Below, piece after piece: positions 8,242 to 16,808 of a DNA stretch of 39,410 bases (position 1 is the stretch's first letter; every line of letters starts with the position of its first letter). The stretch covers positions 1 to 39,410 of the forward strand of contig NZ_JFFR01000024.1 of the NCBI RefSeq assembly GCF_000695685.1, read 5' to 3'. The notes beneath the pieces were generated by a model that ran no database searches, was not told where the DNA came from, and saw only the letters and a program-made list of their open reading frames with translations. The position numbers and the translations under genes were made by a program. Origin of the DNA: Vibrio fortis (lineage in GTDB: Bacteria > Pseudomonadota > Gammaproteobacteria > Enterobacterales > Vibrionaceae).

Positions 8242-8796
8242 TTACTGAATTTCCCGCTCCAGAAACATCTGTTTGTAAGATTTGGTTTGAAGTGAAGATT
8301 GCGTTAGGCCAAATTGACTGGCTAGGGCTTCAAGTTCTGATTTGTAGGTCGCAAGCATGGATTCATCGTCGGTCATGATGGCGAACTCTGCGAAATCACC
8401 GATTCCTTCTAAAGAATCGACAGTGATGTGGAATTTGCCTACAAAATAGATGCTTCGTGTCTTACATGCTTTCAACGAAACCTCATAACCCATGGTTTCA
8501 AGCATACTTTTGGCATTGATTGCATCGGTGATATTAGTTGCTTCACAACGGTCTGCTTCAGGGCCTTTGACTATCCAGAGTTTAATCCCCGACGGTTCCA
8601 TCGAACGAATACAGACACTCTTATCCTGTGCTTGCAGGCTCCTGTCTGGCGTATCAAAGTACCAATCCGACTCTAGATTATCTTCCAGCATTATTTCATG
8701 AGGGATGTTACCCAACTCCTCTAAGAAATCTGACTTTGACTCAAGACGATACTTTAATTCGACCTCGTACTGACCTTGAAAATGCTCTGCGCTCAT
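8242..8796 (-). CDS. cyaB: class IV adenylate cyclase (CYTH domain)
   Basis: A 184-residue CYTH-fold enzyme expected to convert ATP to cAMP and pyrophosphate in the cytoplasm. The diagnostic EXEXK-type motif is EVELKYR at about residues 11-17. Further conserved acidic and basic strands include SDWYFDTPDRSL, VCIRSMEPSGIKLWIVKGPEADRCEA and LEGIGDFAEFAIM, which closely resemble the Aeromonas hydrophila CyaB sequence as recalled. CYTH proteins can also be triphosphatases, but the similarity to CyaB over the whole length favours the cyclase name. In vibrios the main cAMP source is CyaA, so this would be an auxiliary enzyme. Confidence 0.86.
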   Translation of the reverse strand: MSAEHFQGQYEVELKYRLESKSDFLEELGNIPHEIMLEDNLESDWYFDTPDRSLQAQDKSVCIRSMEPSGIKLWIVKGPEADRCEATNITDAINAKSMLETMGYEVSLKACKTRSIYFVGKFHITVDSLEGIGDFAEFAIMTDDESMLATYKSELEALASQFGLTQSSLQTKSYKQMFLEREIQ

Positions 8797-8852
8797 GTGA
8801 CTACTCTTCTCAATATTTCGGCGTTACTCTATCAGGAAAATTTTGAGTTTAC

Positions 8853-10163
8853 CTATTTCAAAAAGCCTAAATCTTTCACTGAGAAGTTCGTCAGGTTAGG
8901 AAAAATGTAGTCCATCGCGCTGTCGGTATTCACTCCCATCCACTTAGCAACCGTCGCACCGATTTGCTCAACGGATGTCGTTGGAATCATACGCCCTTTG
9001 TTGAAGTCATTCTCTCCATCAAGGATCAGAGATGGCCATTGCCCGTATAATTGCCCACCGTTGAGAGCGCCGCCCATCACAAGGTGATTACTCGCCCAGC
9101 CGTGATCGGTACCAGTGCCATTACTTGCCAGACGGCGACCAAAATCGGACATAGTCATGGTAGTCACCTTGTCACCTAAACCTGCCGCCTCCATGGATTG
9201 ATTAAATGCAGAAAGCGACTGGCTTAAAGCGCTCATCAGCTCCGCATGGTCGTTCAATTGATTTGCGTGAGTATCAAAGCCACCAAAACCGACAAAGTAC
9301 ACTTGTCTTTGGTGACCCAGCTGATCACTTGACTTGATCAATCGAGCAACCGTATGTAGCTGTTTACTCAATGACAAATCGGGGAAGTGCCCTTCTTCAG
9401 GTATCGAACCAATCGCGTTTGCTAACGTATCTCTTATTGAAACCGAATCGTTTTTCACGCGGTCAAATTCTCGGCCAAACGCTGTGTGTGGCGACAGGCG
9501 CATTACCCGATCAAAACTTTTTCGACGTTGAGCGTTATTAATTCCATTTACTCTTGGTAGCGAAGAAGCATTGATCAGATTGGCAGTATGGTCGCTACCA
9601 TTCAATAGCTGTGAATAGCCGTTAAGGCTGAAAGTTGGGCTAATGGCGTCAGAGTCACTACTCAACACATCCATTAAGCGCCCTGCCCAGCCTAGCGTCG
9701 TATTACTACCAGACCAACCACGCTGCCATTCCGCTTGTTGAGAATTGTGAGAGAACAGGAAAGGTGGCATTGCATGTGTGCCATCCTTCAATCCAGCCTT
9801 AGTCGCAGGTTCAATGAGTACACCGCTATTAGCAATAGCGACCATTTTCCCGCTATCGAATAGACTTTGAGCCTCACCCATAGAAGGATGCAAACTCAAC
9901 GATAAACTTGACCCAGTGTTTAATGATAAAGGAAGCAGTGATGCTTGTGGGATGGCAATGTCTGGACGAGCATTCGCGTATTCATCGTAGTGTGCGTTAT
10001 CGTTAGGCACCAACATGTTGAAACCATCGTTGCCACCAAATAAAAAAACACAAACCAGAGCCTTATAATCATTATTTGGCAACGCATAAGCGGAGCTAGT
10101 GCCCATCATTGAAACAATAGGTGTTGAGGCCATAGCCGCTAATAATTGACGACGTGAAATCAT
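8853..10163 (-). CDS. DUF1501 domain protein, Tat-exported
   Basis: A 436-residue exported protein of the DUF1501 family (alkaline-phosphatase-like superfamily; function unknown). The N-terminus MISRRQLLAAMASTPIV has a twin-arginine-type SRRQLL motif and ends in an AYA cleavage site near residue 27. Downstream are the family hallmarks VFLFGGNDGFNMLVPND (about 38-54), VGFGGFDTHANQ (about 291-302), and TMSDFGRRLASNGTGTDHGWAS (about 334-355), the conserved Asp/His-rich segment thought to bind metal. Its start codon overlaps the stop of the upstream DUF1800 gene by four bases, so the two are translationally coupled. Confidence 0.92.
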   Translation of the reverse strand: MISRRQLLAAMASTPIVSMMGTSSAYALPNNDYKALVCVFLFGGNDGFNMLVPNDNAHYDEYANARPDIAIPQASLLPLSLNTGSSLSLSLHPSMGEAQSLFDSGKMVAIANSGVLIEPATKAGLKDGTHAMPPFLFSHNSQQAEWQRGWSGSNTTLGWAGRLMDVLSSDSDAISPTFSLNGYSQLLNGSDHTANLINASSLPRVNGINNAQRRKSFDRVMRLSPHTAFGREFDRVKNDSVSIRDTLANAIGSIPEEGHFPDLSLSKQLHTVARLIKSSDQLGHQRQVYFVGFGGFDTHANQLNDHAELMSALSQSLSAFNQSMEAAGLGDKVTTMTMSDFGRRLASNGTGTDHGWASNHLVMGGALNGGQLYGQWPSLILDGENDFNKGRMIPTTSVEQIGATVAKWMGVNTDSAMDYIFPNLTNFSVKDLGFLK

Positions 10164-11806
10164 TGGGCTAGCTCCTCAATGTGAAACTCTTGGCTCGTTA
10201 CTGCGATATAGATGGCGTTACGAACCTTTAAACTCTGTTGTGTATCTCGAAGCTCTTCTAATGCTTCTAATACTATCTCGCGAAGATCATCACTCATTCT
10301 TTCAGAGAGTAAACGCCTCTCAATTTCGGCAATCAGAGCTTCATGATCATTGGCGATCGCTTCTAGTGGCGCGGTATTGATAACGATACGAGTCGGGTTG
10401 GTTTCTCCGTTGTAATTCGTTCTGCCGGTTGCAGTCCAAAGCTGATTGTTAGTCAGAATGAAGTTATTCCAACTCAGTATTTCAAACTCAGGCGCCACGT
10501 CTTTAGCCGCCGCTATCTCGCCGATTGGAGCGTAATCTGGCGAGAAGAAATTGAACACACTTGGCGAACCTAATGGCGACTGCCCGTATGCACCAAACGT
10601 GTTAATAGAGTTATGAAATCGTCCGGTGGGATCAGCCGATTTAGCCTCGAATGCGCGGAAAAAATTGGTCATCGCGATCAAGGGTTCTTTCATTTTGGCA
10701 GGCGTTCGATCACCACCACTGAGCGCTTCACTATCAGTTAAAATGCCGCGAATCACGGTTTTAAGATCGCCTCTCACGCCTGACCCATTATCTGCAAACA
10801 ATGCGCTAATTCGAGCGACATAAGCAGGAGAAGGGTTCGACGTGACCAATCTTTGAATAAGATGTTTACTGACCAAAGGTGCTGTATTGGGGTGGTTAAG
10901 TAACATGTCCATCGCTTGCGCCATATCTTGCTCTGGCGTCTGGCCTTGAGCAAAAACATTGCCCATCACAACTTTCTGTTCGTCATCATGGTAGTCAGGA
11001 TAAGCCACCATTGGGATAAGCCAATTTCCCTCTTTCGAACCCCACCATGGTTTGGTTTTTTCGGCGATGTGCCAGCCTGTAAATGCTCGCGCAAGATTTT
11101 CAATATCATCCTGCGAGTAAGTTGGGATCAGTTGCCCCTGGCTATCTAGCTTATCCGTACCATCTTGGTTTAACTCATACAGACCGATACTAAACAGCTG
11201 CATCACTTCACGTGCATAGTTCTCATCTGGAAAACGGTTATTGTCTGGATCCGCTTTTTGGTTTGCCATCATGGATAGGTAATCACCCATTGCAGCATGC
11301 AGCGTCACAGATTCTATAAGATCACGATAGTTGCCAAACGCATGGGTAATAAGCATATCGTAGTAATCGGTCATCTCGACGGCGCGGCCACCTAGGCTCG
11401 CACCATACCGTGAGATGACGAACAGTTCACTCAACGCGAAGGCAACACGCTGGCGAAGTTGGTCGGGCGCATTCAGGCTAACATCCCACCAAACCGCCAC
11501 ACGATCAGATTGGTTGTAAGTGTCTACGCCCTCTGGCAACTGGTACTGTCGCAATCGAGTTGAGTGCAAAGTTGGTGACAAAGAAAACTGCTGATCTAAC
11601 CAAGCTGTATAACCTAGATTGGCTAAATCTTCATAGGAACCTGGCTCTGGGCCAAATGTCGAGCGATACAGAAGGTCGTAACGCTGTTCTTGTGTTAGAG
11701 AGCTGGGTGCAGCTGAACTGCCACCACCATCTCCTCCACCGCATGCTGAGAGCATTGAGAGACTAAGAAAACAGACGCTCAGTTTTAATTGAGAACGCTT
11801 TAACAT
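10160..11806 (-). CDS. DUF1800 domain lipoprotein
   Basis: A protein of about 548 residues, probably lipid-anchored: MLKRSQLKLSVCFLSLSMLSACGGGDGG has a lipobox LSAC followed by a Gly/Ser linker. The DUF1800 body includes YDLLYRSTFGPEP near the start, FALSELFVIS, NYAREVMQLFSIGLYELNQDG, AFTGWH and MLLNHPNTAPLVSKHLIQRLV, all typical of the family. The frame is open to 11842, but ATG 11806 places the signal peptide at the true N-terminus. DUF1800/DUF1501 pairs recur in many bacteria and are thought to form a secreted or surface-associated module; the biochemical role is not established. It is the first gene of the two-gene operon. Confidence 0.91.
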   Translation of the reverse strand: MLKRSQLKLSVCFLSLSMLSACGGGDGGGSSAAPSSLTQEQRYDLLYRSTFGPEPGSYEDLANLGYTAWLDQQFSLSPTLHSTRLRQYQLPEGVDTYNQSDRVAVWWDVSLNAPDQLRQRVAFALSELFVISRYGASLGGRAVEMTDYYDMLITHAFGNYRDLIESVTLHAAMGDYLSMMANQKADPDNNRFPDENYAREVMQLFSIGLYELNQDGTDKLDSQGQLIPTYSQDDIENLARAFTGWHIAEKTKPWWGSKEGNWLIPMVAYPDYHDDEQKVVMGNVFAQGQTPEQDMAQAMDMLLNHPNTAPLVSKHLIQRLVTSNPSPAYVARISALFADNGSGVRGDLKTVIRGILTDSEALSGGDRTPAKMKEPLIAMTNFFRAFEAKSADPTGRFHNSINTFGAYGQSPLGSPSVFNFFSPDYAPIGEIAAAKDVAPEFEILSWNNFILTNNQLWTATGRTNYNGETNPTRIVINTAPLEAIANDHEALIAEIERRLLSERMSDDLREIVLEALEELRDTQQSLKVRNAIYIAVTSQEFHIEELAQ

Positions 11807-12006
11807 ATAAGACAATCCAGAAACACATACACTACATATCATTTACCGAACACTAGCTGAGAACATAATATCCAGCAATCTACGCCAGTATAAATCGTGC
11901 TACGGGTTCAAATTTGACAACCGAACCGATATACAACTCTAGCCACGCAAACTAATACAATATGTGTCAGCACAACTATTCTTACCAGTGCCGAAAAGCG
12001 TGCAAT

Positions 12007-12891
12007 TTACTCCTGCCAGCCAGCAAAGTGTTTAAGTAAAAAATCGATAGCTAGCCTCGCTCTTAATGGTAAGAAATTCCGGTTTTGGTACACAATCCAG
12101 CTACTGTTGCCACTGCCCCAATAGGGTTCAAGTATAGGTACTAAACGCCCAGAAGAAATTGCATCGTTAAAGCTGCTTTTGGGCAAATAAGCAACGCCCA
12201 ACCCTTCTGTGCAGGCTTGCAGAACCGTGTGGGCATTATTGCTTTTCCATCTGCCTTGTACCTTCACTCCATCCAACGGTTGTCCGTCTTTCTCAAACAG
12301 CCAAACGTCTTTGTTTGCGATGATACAACTGTGATGTTTAAGCTGCTCCGGGTACGTTGGTAAGCCATGTTCATCAATATAGCTCTGACTTGCAGCCGCT
12401 GCCATTGGACGGTCCACCAGCTTTCTTGCGATTAAACCCGAATCACTGAGCCTTCCATAACGAATCGCAAAATCAAAGCCGTCTTCAATAAAGTTGACCA
12501 TGCTAGTGTTGAAGTTAATGTCTACCGTGAGATTTGGGTGTTGTTTAGCGAACTCCATCAAAGCGGGGGCGACGTGGTTTTCAGAAAATGCGCCAGCAGC
12601 ACTGACTCTTAGTACTCCACTCAATTGAGTCTGCTGCGTCGTTAACGTCTCATTCGCTTGCTGAAGCCCAATCACTAGCTCCTTACACTGTTGGTAGTAC
12701 GCCTGACCTGCATCGGTCAAACTCACCATTCTCGTTGAACGTGCTAACAAAGCGACACCCAACCGTTCTTCTAATCTCGTGACTTGACGACTCACGTGAC
12801 TGGTGCTGCATCCTAATTGTTTTGCCGCGGCAGAAAACCCTTTGCTCTCCGCAACCGTAACAAACTCGTTAATGCCTTCGAAACTATCCAT
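12007..12891 (-). CDS. LysR-family transcriptional regulator
   Basis: A regulator of about 294 residues. The winged helix-turn-helix lies at the N-terminus (INEFVTVAESKGFSAAAKQL, then TSHVSRQVTRLEERL), followed by the LysR effector domain with the AaeR/CrgA-type pattern VDINFNTSMVNFIEDGFDFA and GLGVAYLPKSSF. The upstream ATG at 12906 lacks a ribosome binding site; ATG 12891 has AGGTG five bases before it and is preferred. The gene is divergent from the DJ-1/PfpI gene, with a clean palindrome between them. Proteins of this subfamily commonly respond to electrophiles or aromatic compounds, but the inducer is not shown here. Confidence 0.92.
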   Translation of the reverse strand: MDSFEGINEFVTVAESKGFSAAAKQLGCSTSHVSRQVTRLEERLGVALLARSTRMVSLTDAGQAYYQQCKELVIGLQQANETLTTQQTQLSGVLRVSAAGAFSENHVAPALMEFAKQHPNLTVDINFNTSMVNFIEDGFDFAIRYGRLSDSGLIARKLVDRPMAAAASQSYIDEHGLPTYPEQLKHHSCIIANKDVWLFEKDGQPLDGVKVQGRWKSNNAHTVLQACTEGLGVAYLPKSSFNDAISSGRLVPILEPYWGSGNSSWIVYQNRNFLPLRARLAIDFLLKHFAGWQE

Positions 12892-12914
12892 AATCACCTG
12901 TGCCATAACTATCT

Positions 12915-12928
12915 TTGCTATTTAGCAA
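12915..12928. promoter_or_regulatory. palindromic LysR operator candidate
   Basis: TTGCTA TT TAGCAA is a perfect 6-bp-arm palindrome 23 bp upstream of the preferred LysR start. An extra TAGCAA half site lies at 12968-12973, about 50 bp before the DJ-1/PfpI start. A full site plus a spaced half site is the usual layout for LysR autorepression and activation of a divergent gene. Binding is inferred. Confidence 0.5.
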
Positions 12929-13023
12929 TAATGTTTTGCCAATTAAACGTATTATCACTTATTTGATTAGCAATTAGTATGAAGGTGTTCAACAAATACA
13001 CGCAATTTCACAAGGACATCATC

Positions 13024-13695
13024 ATGAAGAAAGTACTGATTATTGTTACAAACCATGCAACGCTAGGTGAAACCGACCAAGCCAACGGAACTTACGCGCC
13101 AGAGCTGACTCATGCCTTGAGCGAATTATTGGATGCTGGCTTTGATTACGACATTGCTTCTATCAAAGGTGGTCAGGCTCCTCTATACGGAACAGACATC
13201 GAAGGCGATGCAGTAAACGCAAAAATCTTGGCGGATGATGATTTCCTAAACCGCGTGAACAACACCATTCCTGTATCGCAAATCAATGGAGATAGCTACG
13301 ATGCGATCTTCTACCCAGGTGGCTTTGGTCTACTTTCAGATCTAGCAACCAACGAAGACTTCGCTAAGATCTCGGCTAAGCATTATGAAGATGGTGGTAT
13401 TGTCGCAGCAGTTTGTCATGGTCCGGGCGCCCTACTACCAATCACGCTAAGCAATGGTGAGAAGCTGCTTGCATCTAAGTCAGTGACTGGTTTTACTCGC
13501 GAAGAAGAGATTGATTTTGGCACCATCAACGACATCCCATTCTTATTGGAAGAGTCTTTGGCTCGTGGCGCAGCGCGTTACTCGAAAGTGCAGCCATGGC
13601 AAGAGCTTGTCATCGTCGATGACCGCGTCATCACAGGTCAAAACCCGACGAGCGCTCATGGCGTAGGCAAAGCTATCGTTGATCTTCTGAAGTAA
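13024..13695 (+). CDS. DJ-1/PfpI family (type 1 glutamine amidotransferase-like) protein
   Basis: A 223-residue cytoplasmic protein of the DJ-1/PfpI/Hsp31 superfamily, whose members act as glyoxalases, chaperones or stress hydrolases. The nucleophile elbow is IVAAVCHGPGALLP with Cys at about residue 131 followed by His. YDAIFYPGGFGLLSDL supplies the oxyanion-side glycines, and an early acidic residue in NGTYAPELTHAL fits the family Glu. The frame extends to 12979, but ATG 13024 follows AAGGA and starts the conserved MKKVLIIVTNHATL strand. It is the only gene before a strong terminator, and its divergent LysR neighbour is the likely regulator, suggesting a role in electrophile stress. Confidence 0.9.
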   Translation: MKKVLIIVTNHATLGETDQANGTYAPELTHALSELLDAGFDYDIASIKGGQAPLYGTDIEGDAVNAKILADDDFLNRVNNTIPVSQINGDSYDAIFYPGGFGLLSDLATNEDFAKISAKHYEDGGIVAAVCHGPGALLPITLSNGEKLLASKSVTGFTREEEIDFGTINDIPFLLEESLARGAARYSKVQPWQELVIVDDRVITGQNPTSAHGVGKAIVDLLK

Positions 13696-13714
13696 AGATT
13701 AACTTCTAACCAAA

Positions 13715-13756
13715 TAAAAAAGGAAAGCATGTTTCGTACTGCTTTCCTTTTTCTTT
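13715..13756 (+). terminator. rho-independent terminator after the DJ-1/PfpI gene
   Basis: AAAAAGGAAAGCA and TGCTTTCCTTTTT form a 13-bp stem around a ten-base loop, and the 3' arm runs into further T-rich sequence. The A-rich 5' arm means it could work in both directions. Confidence 0.88.
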
Positions 13757-14083
13757 GTCTGGAGACTTGTATCAATCAACGAGGGCATCAGCATCGACTT
13801 ACTGTGCCAGCCTGCTCGCATTGCTAACATTACTTTCCAAAGGCACACCAAAGTATGAACGAGAAGCTAGCAACAGCATAAAGAATGATAATGAACTCAG
13901 TGATAAAACGAAAAAGCATGATGTTGTACAGGACATAAATAAGTGCCTTTCAGAGTCTTCTAACTTGGGGAAGTTCCAGAATTTTTCATACCTAAGACAT
14001 TCGCATTAAATTAGACAAAACTTCGACATAAAAACTGACTCGCTTCAAACATTAATTAGCATTACATCAATAGAGATTCCAAC
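13757..14083. other. intergenic region without a supported gene
   Basis: An 84-codon plus-strand frame starts inside the terminator and has no ribosome binding site or recognisable motif, so it is not called. The gap separates the DJ-1/PfpI terminator from the end of the convergent AraC-type gene. No structure was recognised. Confidence 0.4.
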
Positions 14084-15073
14084 CTAATCTCGTCTATTCA
14101 CCGATTCAGCAGGCGGATAACCGAAGGCTTTCTTGTAGGCATTGGTGAAATTCGAAGGGTGGCGATAACCGGCGTAGTAGGCTACCTCGGTTATCGACGC
14201 TAAGCCTTGTTCAAGGTGCTTACGAGCAACCTCTAAGCGTCGGCGGCGTATATAACTTTTAAGACTACAACCAATCACTTCTTTGAACTTCCGTCTAAGA
14301 TTTGATTCGCTTGTGTGTGCATACTCCGCTAACGCCTTAACAGAAAGGTCGCTATCGAGATTATCTTCAATATGGTTGATAAGACCATCAATGGAGCTCT
14401 TGGTGTTATCAGTTGTGATCGTCGACGCTTCTAGCAAAACAGGTTTTACAGCCATGTCACTGTTTGTGAGCTGCTCAAACACTTCTAAAACCAAGCTTTG
14501 AGTTAGCGACTCCAACTTAATTTTCTTAAATGTTTCGTTTCCATTATGCAGTTCAATAATCTTATCGATGATTTCACGTAAGTTCTCGTTGGAATAAAGA
14601 TCAAAGTTAGCTAAGTGCTGTGAGATAAATTCGTCGACTCGACTGCCCGCCTCTACTCGCTCCTCAATCCAATCCTGCGGAATCAGTACTTTTAACTTAG
14701 CAACCTTATTCCCTTTCTGAACAGTACGTCTAAAAGTAGCAGGTTTTGCCAAGTTAACGACCAAGCCTTGGTAGCCATTTTTAGAGTCCATGTTGAAGTT
14801 CAAATCATCGTAACTGAAGTCAAGCTTACCGTCCGTTAGGATGATTAAAATCAGAGCCTTACGCGCTGTGGATATCACTTGATGATCTTTTAGCTCTGTT
14901 GTCGTTCCCCAATGCAGAGAGAAGCTTTCTTTAACCTTGCACGTATCCACATTCCCTTCCAGAAGTGGATCTGTCTCTGTGAACTGTTCAGACACCATTT
15001 GGTATTTCTCTTCAGTCTCAACCCAACGCACAAGGGCGCTTTTCCTAAAAGATGAAGATATTCGACTATTCAT
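14084..15073 (-). CDS. AraC-family transcriptional regulator (siderophore locus)
   Basis: A 329-residue regulator with two helix-turn-helix units at the C-terminus, about residues 225-325 (IDGLINHIEDNLDSDLSVKA, then RRRLEVARKHLEQGLASITE and YAGYRHPSNFTNAYKKAFGYPP). The N-terminal 200 residues are a variable ligand-sensing domain. It is divergent from an exported esterase and a TonB-dependent receptor. In Gram-negative bacteria such regulators (PchR, YbtA and DesR types) activate receptor genes when the ferric siderophore is present. Start ATG 15073 follows GGCAGGCA. The specific ligand is inferred only from its neighbours. Confidence 0.92.
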   Translation of the reverse strand: MNSRISSSFRKSALVRWVETEEKYQMVSEQFTETDPLLEGNVDTCKVKESFSLHWGTTTELKDHQVISTARKALILIILTDGKLDFSYDDLNFNMDSKNGYQGLVVNLAKPATFRRTVQKGNKVAKLKVLIPQDWIEERVEAGSRVDEFISQHLANFDLYSNENLREIIDKIIELHNGNETFKKIKLESLTQSLVLEVFEQLTNSDMAVKPVLLEASTITTDNTKSSIDGLINHIEDNLDSDLSVKALAEYAHTSESNLRRKFKEVIGCSLKSYIRRRRLEVARKHLEQGLASITEVAYYAGYRHPSNFTNAYKKAFGYPPAESVNRRD

Positions 15074-15156
15074 AAGTGCCTGCCAGTTTTCATAACAATC
15101 TAGTTACTTTGCATAACTCAAACTGCTGTTAGAGAGTGAAAAAGAAAATTACCATA

Positions 15157-15175
15157 AATGATAATTAATATCATT
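15157..15175. promoter_or_regulatory. Fur box
   Basis: AATGATAATTAATATCATT is a 19-bp near-palindrome with perfect 7-bp arms AATGATA/TATCATT, close to the classical Fur consensus. It sits just before the esterase start and within the AraC/esterase divergent region, so iron-replete Fur could repress both directions. Confidence 0.8.
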
Positions 15176-15182
15176 AACACCA

Positions 15183-16787
15183 ATGGGATTTTTCATGAAA
15201 TGGATTTTTCTCTTTTTTGCTCTTGTCACTCAGTTATCCAGTGCTCACGCAATGATCATTGACGCAAGCAAAGCACAAAACATCAAGTTCGACACCCACA
15301 CACAACTATCTTTGAAGGTCGACAAACCTAGGTATTACCGTGGCTATATTCGTAGCCAGGAGTATATGGACCAAGTGATCGCGTTTAACTCTTCTGGCGA
15401 CCCAATCAAGAAACTACTTAACGACCACTCTCGTGAAACCGAGATATTTTGGTACGTCGACGAAGCAGACACCTATCAAATAGAGGTGACAGCGGACAGC
15501 AACAAACCAATAAAGGTTGAGATGCAACTCAACCCGATGGCGTTAAAAAGCGATCAATATTTGTCGCCAGATCTGCCAATGCTTAGCCCGACCCTGTCTA
15601 AAACCGCCAGTGACATCAAGGGTGGTGTAAAAGATGCTGAAAAAAAGTTTTGGCAAGTCATTGAGTCACAGGGCGCGCCGCTGGTTGAATACCAAACGCT
15701 CAACAAAGCTATCGTTACCTTTTTATATAGGGGTGATGTCGACAATGTCCGTCTGTTAGGGGCTCCTTATGGCGGCCATGCTCAGATGAGCCAGATTGAA
15801 GGTAGTGACATCTGGTTTCACTCATTTGAAGTTCCAGATACAACACGCCTCTCATACCGAATTGCGCCCAATGTGCCGCAGTTATTAAAAGACGTGAATC
15901 GAGAGCAGAGAAAAGCGGTATTGGCGACCGCAGCACCCGATCCACTGAACCTACAGCCGACTTTTGGCTCAGATACCGGTCTCTTTGGTTCTGCATCTAC
16001 GTTGACGCTGAATTACGCGTCGAGCGATCAGGTCGCAACCGAGCAAGAACAACCTAAAGGGCTGGTTAGCCACTTTTCTTACAGTGACTCGATGAGTGAT
16101 GAAGAAAGAAAAATCAGTATCTATGAGCCGAACAAGGTTTACCCGCTAGATAAGGCTTCACCGTTACTGATTCTATTCGATGGCGATGCCTACCTAAATA
16201 AAGTACCGACACCAATTGTCATGGATAACTTGATTGCCGACAAAGCTATCCCACCAATGAGGGTCGTGTTTGTTAACCCACCAAGGCCAAGTTTGCGAGG
16301 GAAGGAACTCACACCCAATGAAACGTTCGCCAACATGTTGGCTAATGAGCTGATGCCATGGCTTTGTGAAACACAGTCTATATGCCCTACCGCAAAGAAC
16401 ACGGTGTTGTCTGGCTCGAGTTTTGGTGGCTTAGCATCGACTTATATTGCTTTGGAACACCCAGAACGTTTTGGCAAGGTGCTCAGTCAATCCGGCTCAT
16501 TTTGGTGGAAACCACGAGGCGCCAAACAGCAATTGCCCAACCAGCAGAGTTGGATGAGCGAGTTGGCCGCAACCAAGAGCAAAATGGACATCCAATTCTA
16601 TCTCAATGCCGGTGTATTTGAGACAGAGCCAAAGAACGCAAGTATCTATCAGACCAATAGAAACCTATTCGACACCTTAAAACAGAAAGGCTATCCGGTG
16701 ACGTTTAAAAGCGTCGCGAGTGGTCATGACTACTATAGCTGGCGCGTGATGCTGGCAGATGGATTGACCACACTATTTAGTAAATAA
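15183..16787 (+). CDS. exported enterochelin-esterase-like alpha/beta hydrolase
   Basis: A 534-residue protein predicted to hydrolyse ferric catecholate (enterobactin-type) siderophores in the periplasm. It starts with a signal peptide (MKWIFLFFALVTQLSSAHA; the in-frame ATG at 15195 with GGGA upstream may be the true start). Residues 25-150 form an extra beta-rich domain, 175-235 resemble the Fes N-terminal domain (FLYRGDVDNVRLLGAPYG), and 300-534 form the esterase domain with GSSFGG (nucleophile Ser413) and SGHDYYSW (His515). Cytoplasmic Fes lacks a signal peptide and IroE lacks the long N-terminal part, so this architecture combines both. It is 21 bp upstream of the receptor gene and behind a Fur box. 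Confidence 0.87.
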   Translation: MGFFMKWIFLFFALVTQLSSAHAMIIDASKAQNIKFDTHTQLSLKVDKPRYYRGYIRSQEYMDQVIAFNSSGDPIKKLLNDHSRETEIFWYVDEADTYQIEVTADSNKPIKVEMQLNPMALKSDQYLSPDLPMLSPTLSKTASDIKGGVKDAEKKFWQVIESQGAPLVEYQTLNKAIVTFLYRGDVDNVRLLGAPYGGHAQMSQIEGSDIWFHSFEVPDTTRLSYRIAPNVPQLLKDVNREQRKAVLATAAPDPLNLQPTFGSDTGLFGSASTLTLNYASSDQVATEQEQPKGLVSHFSYSDSMSDEERKISIYEPNKVYPLDKASPLLILFDGDAYLNKVPTPIVMDNLIADKAIPPMRVVFVNPPRPSLRGKELTPNETFANMLANELMPWLCETQSICPTAKNTVLSGSSFGGLASTYIALEHPERFGKVLSQSGSFWWKPRGAKQQLPNQQSWMSELAATKSKMDIQFYLNAGVFETEPKNASIYQTNRNLFDTLKQKGYPVTFKSVASGHDYYSWRVMLADGLTTLFSK

Positions 16788-16808
16788 GCACCAAGGATCC
16801 CTCAAGAA

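Noticed and set aside
13755..14009. 84-codon plus-strand ORF after the DJ-1/PfpI terminator
   Set aside because: It starts within terminator sequence, lacks a ribosome binding site and has low-complexity composition.
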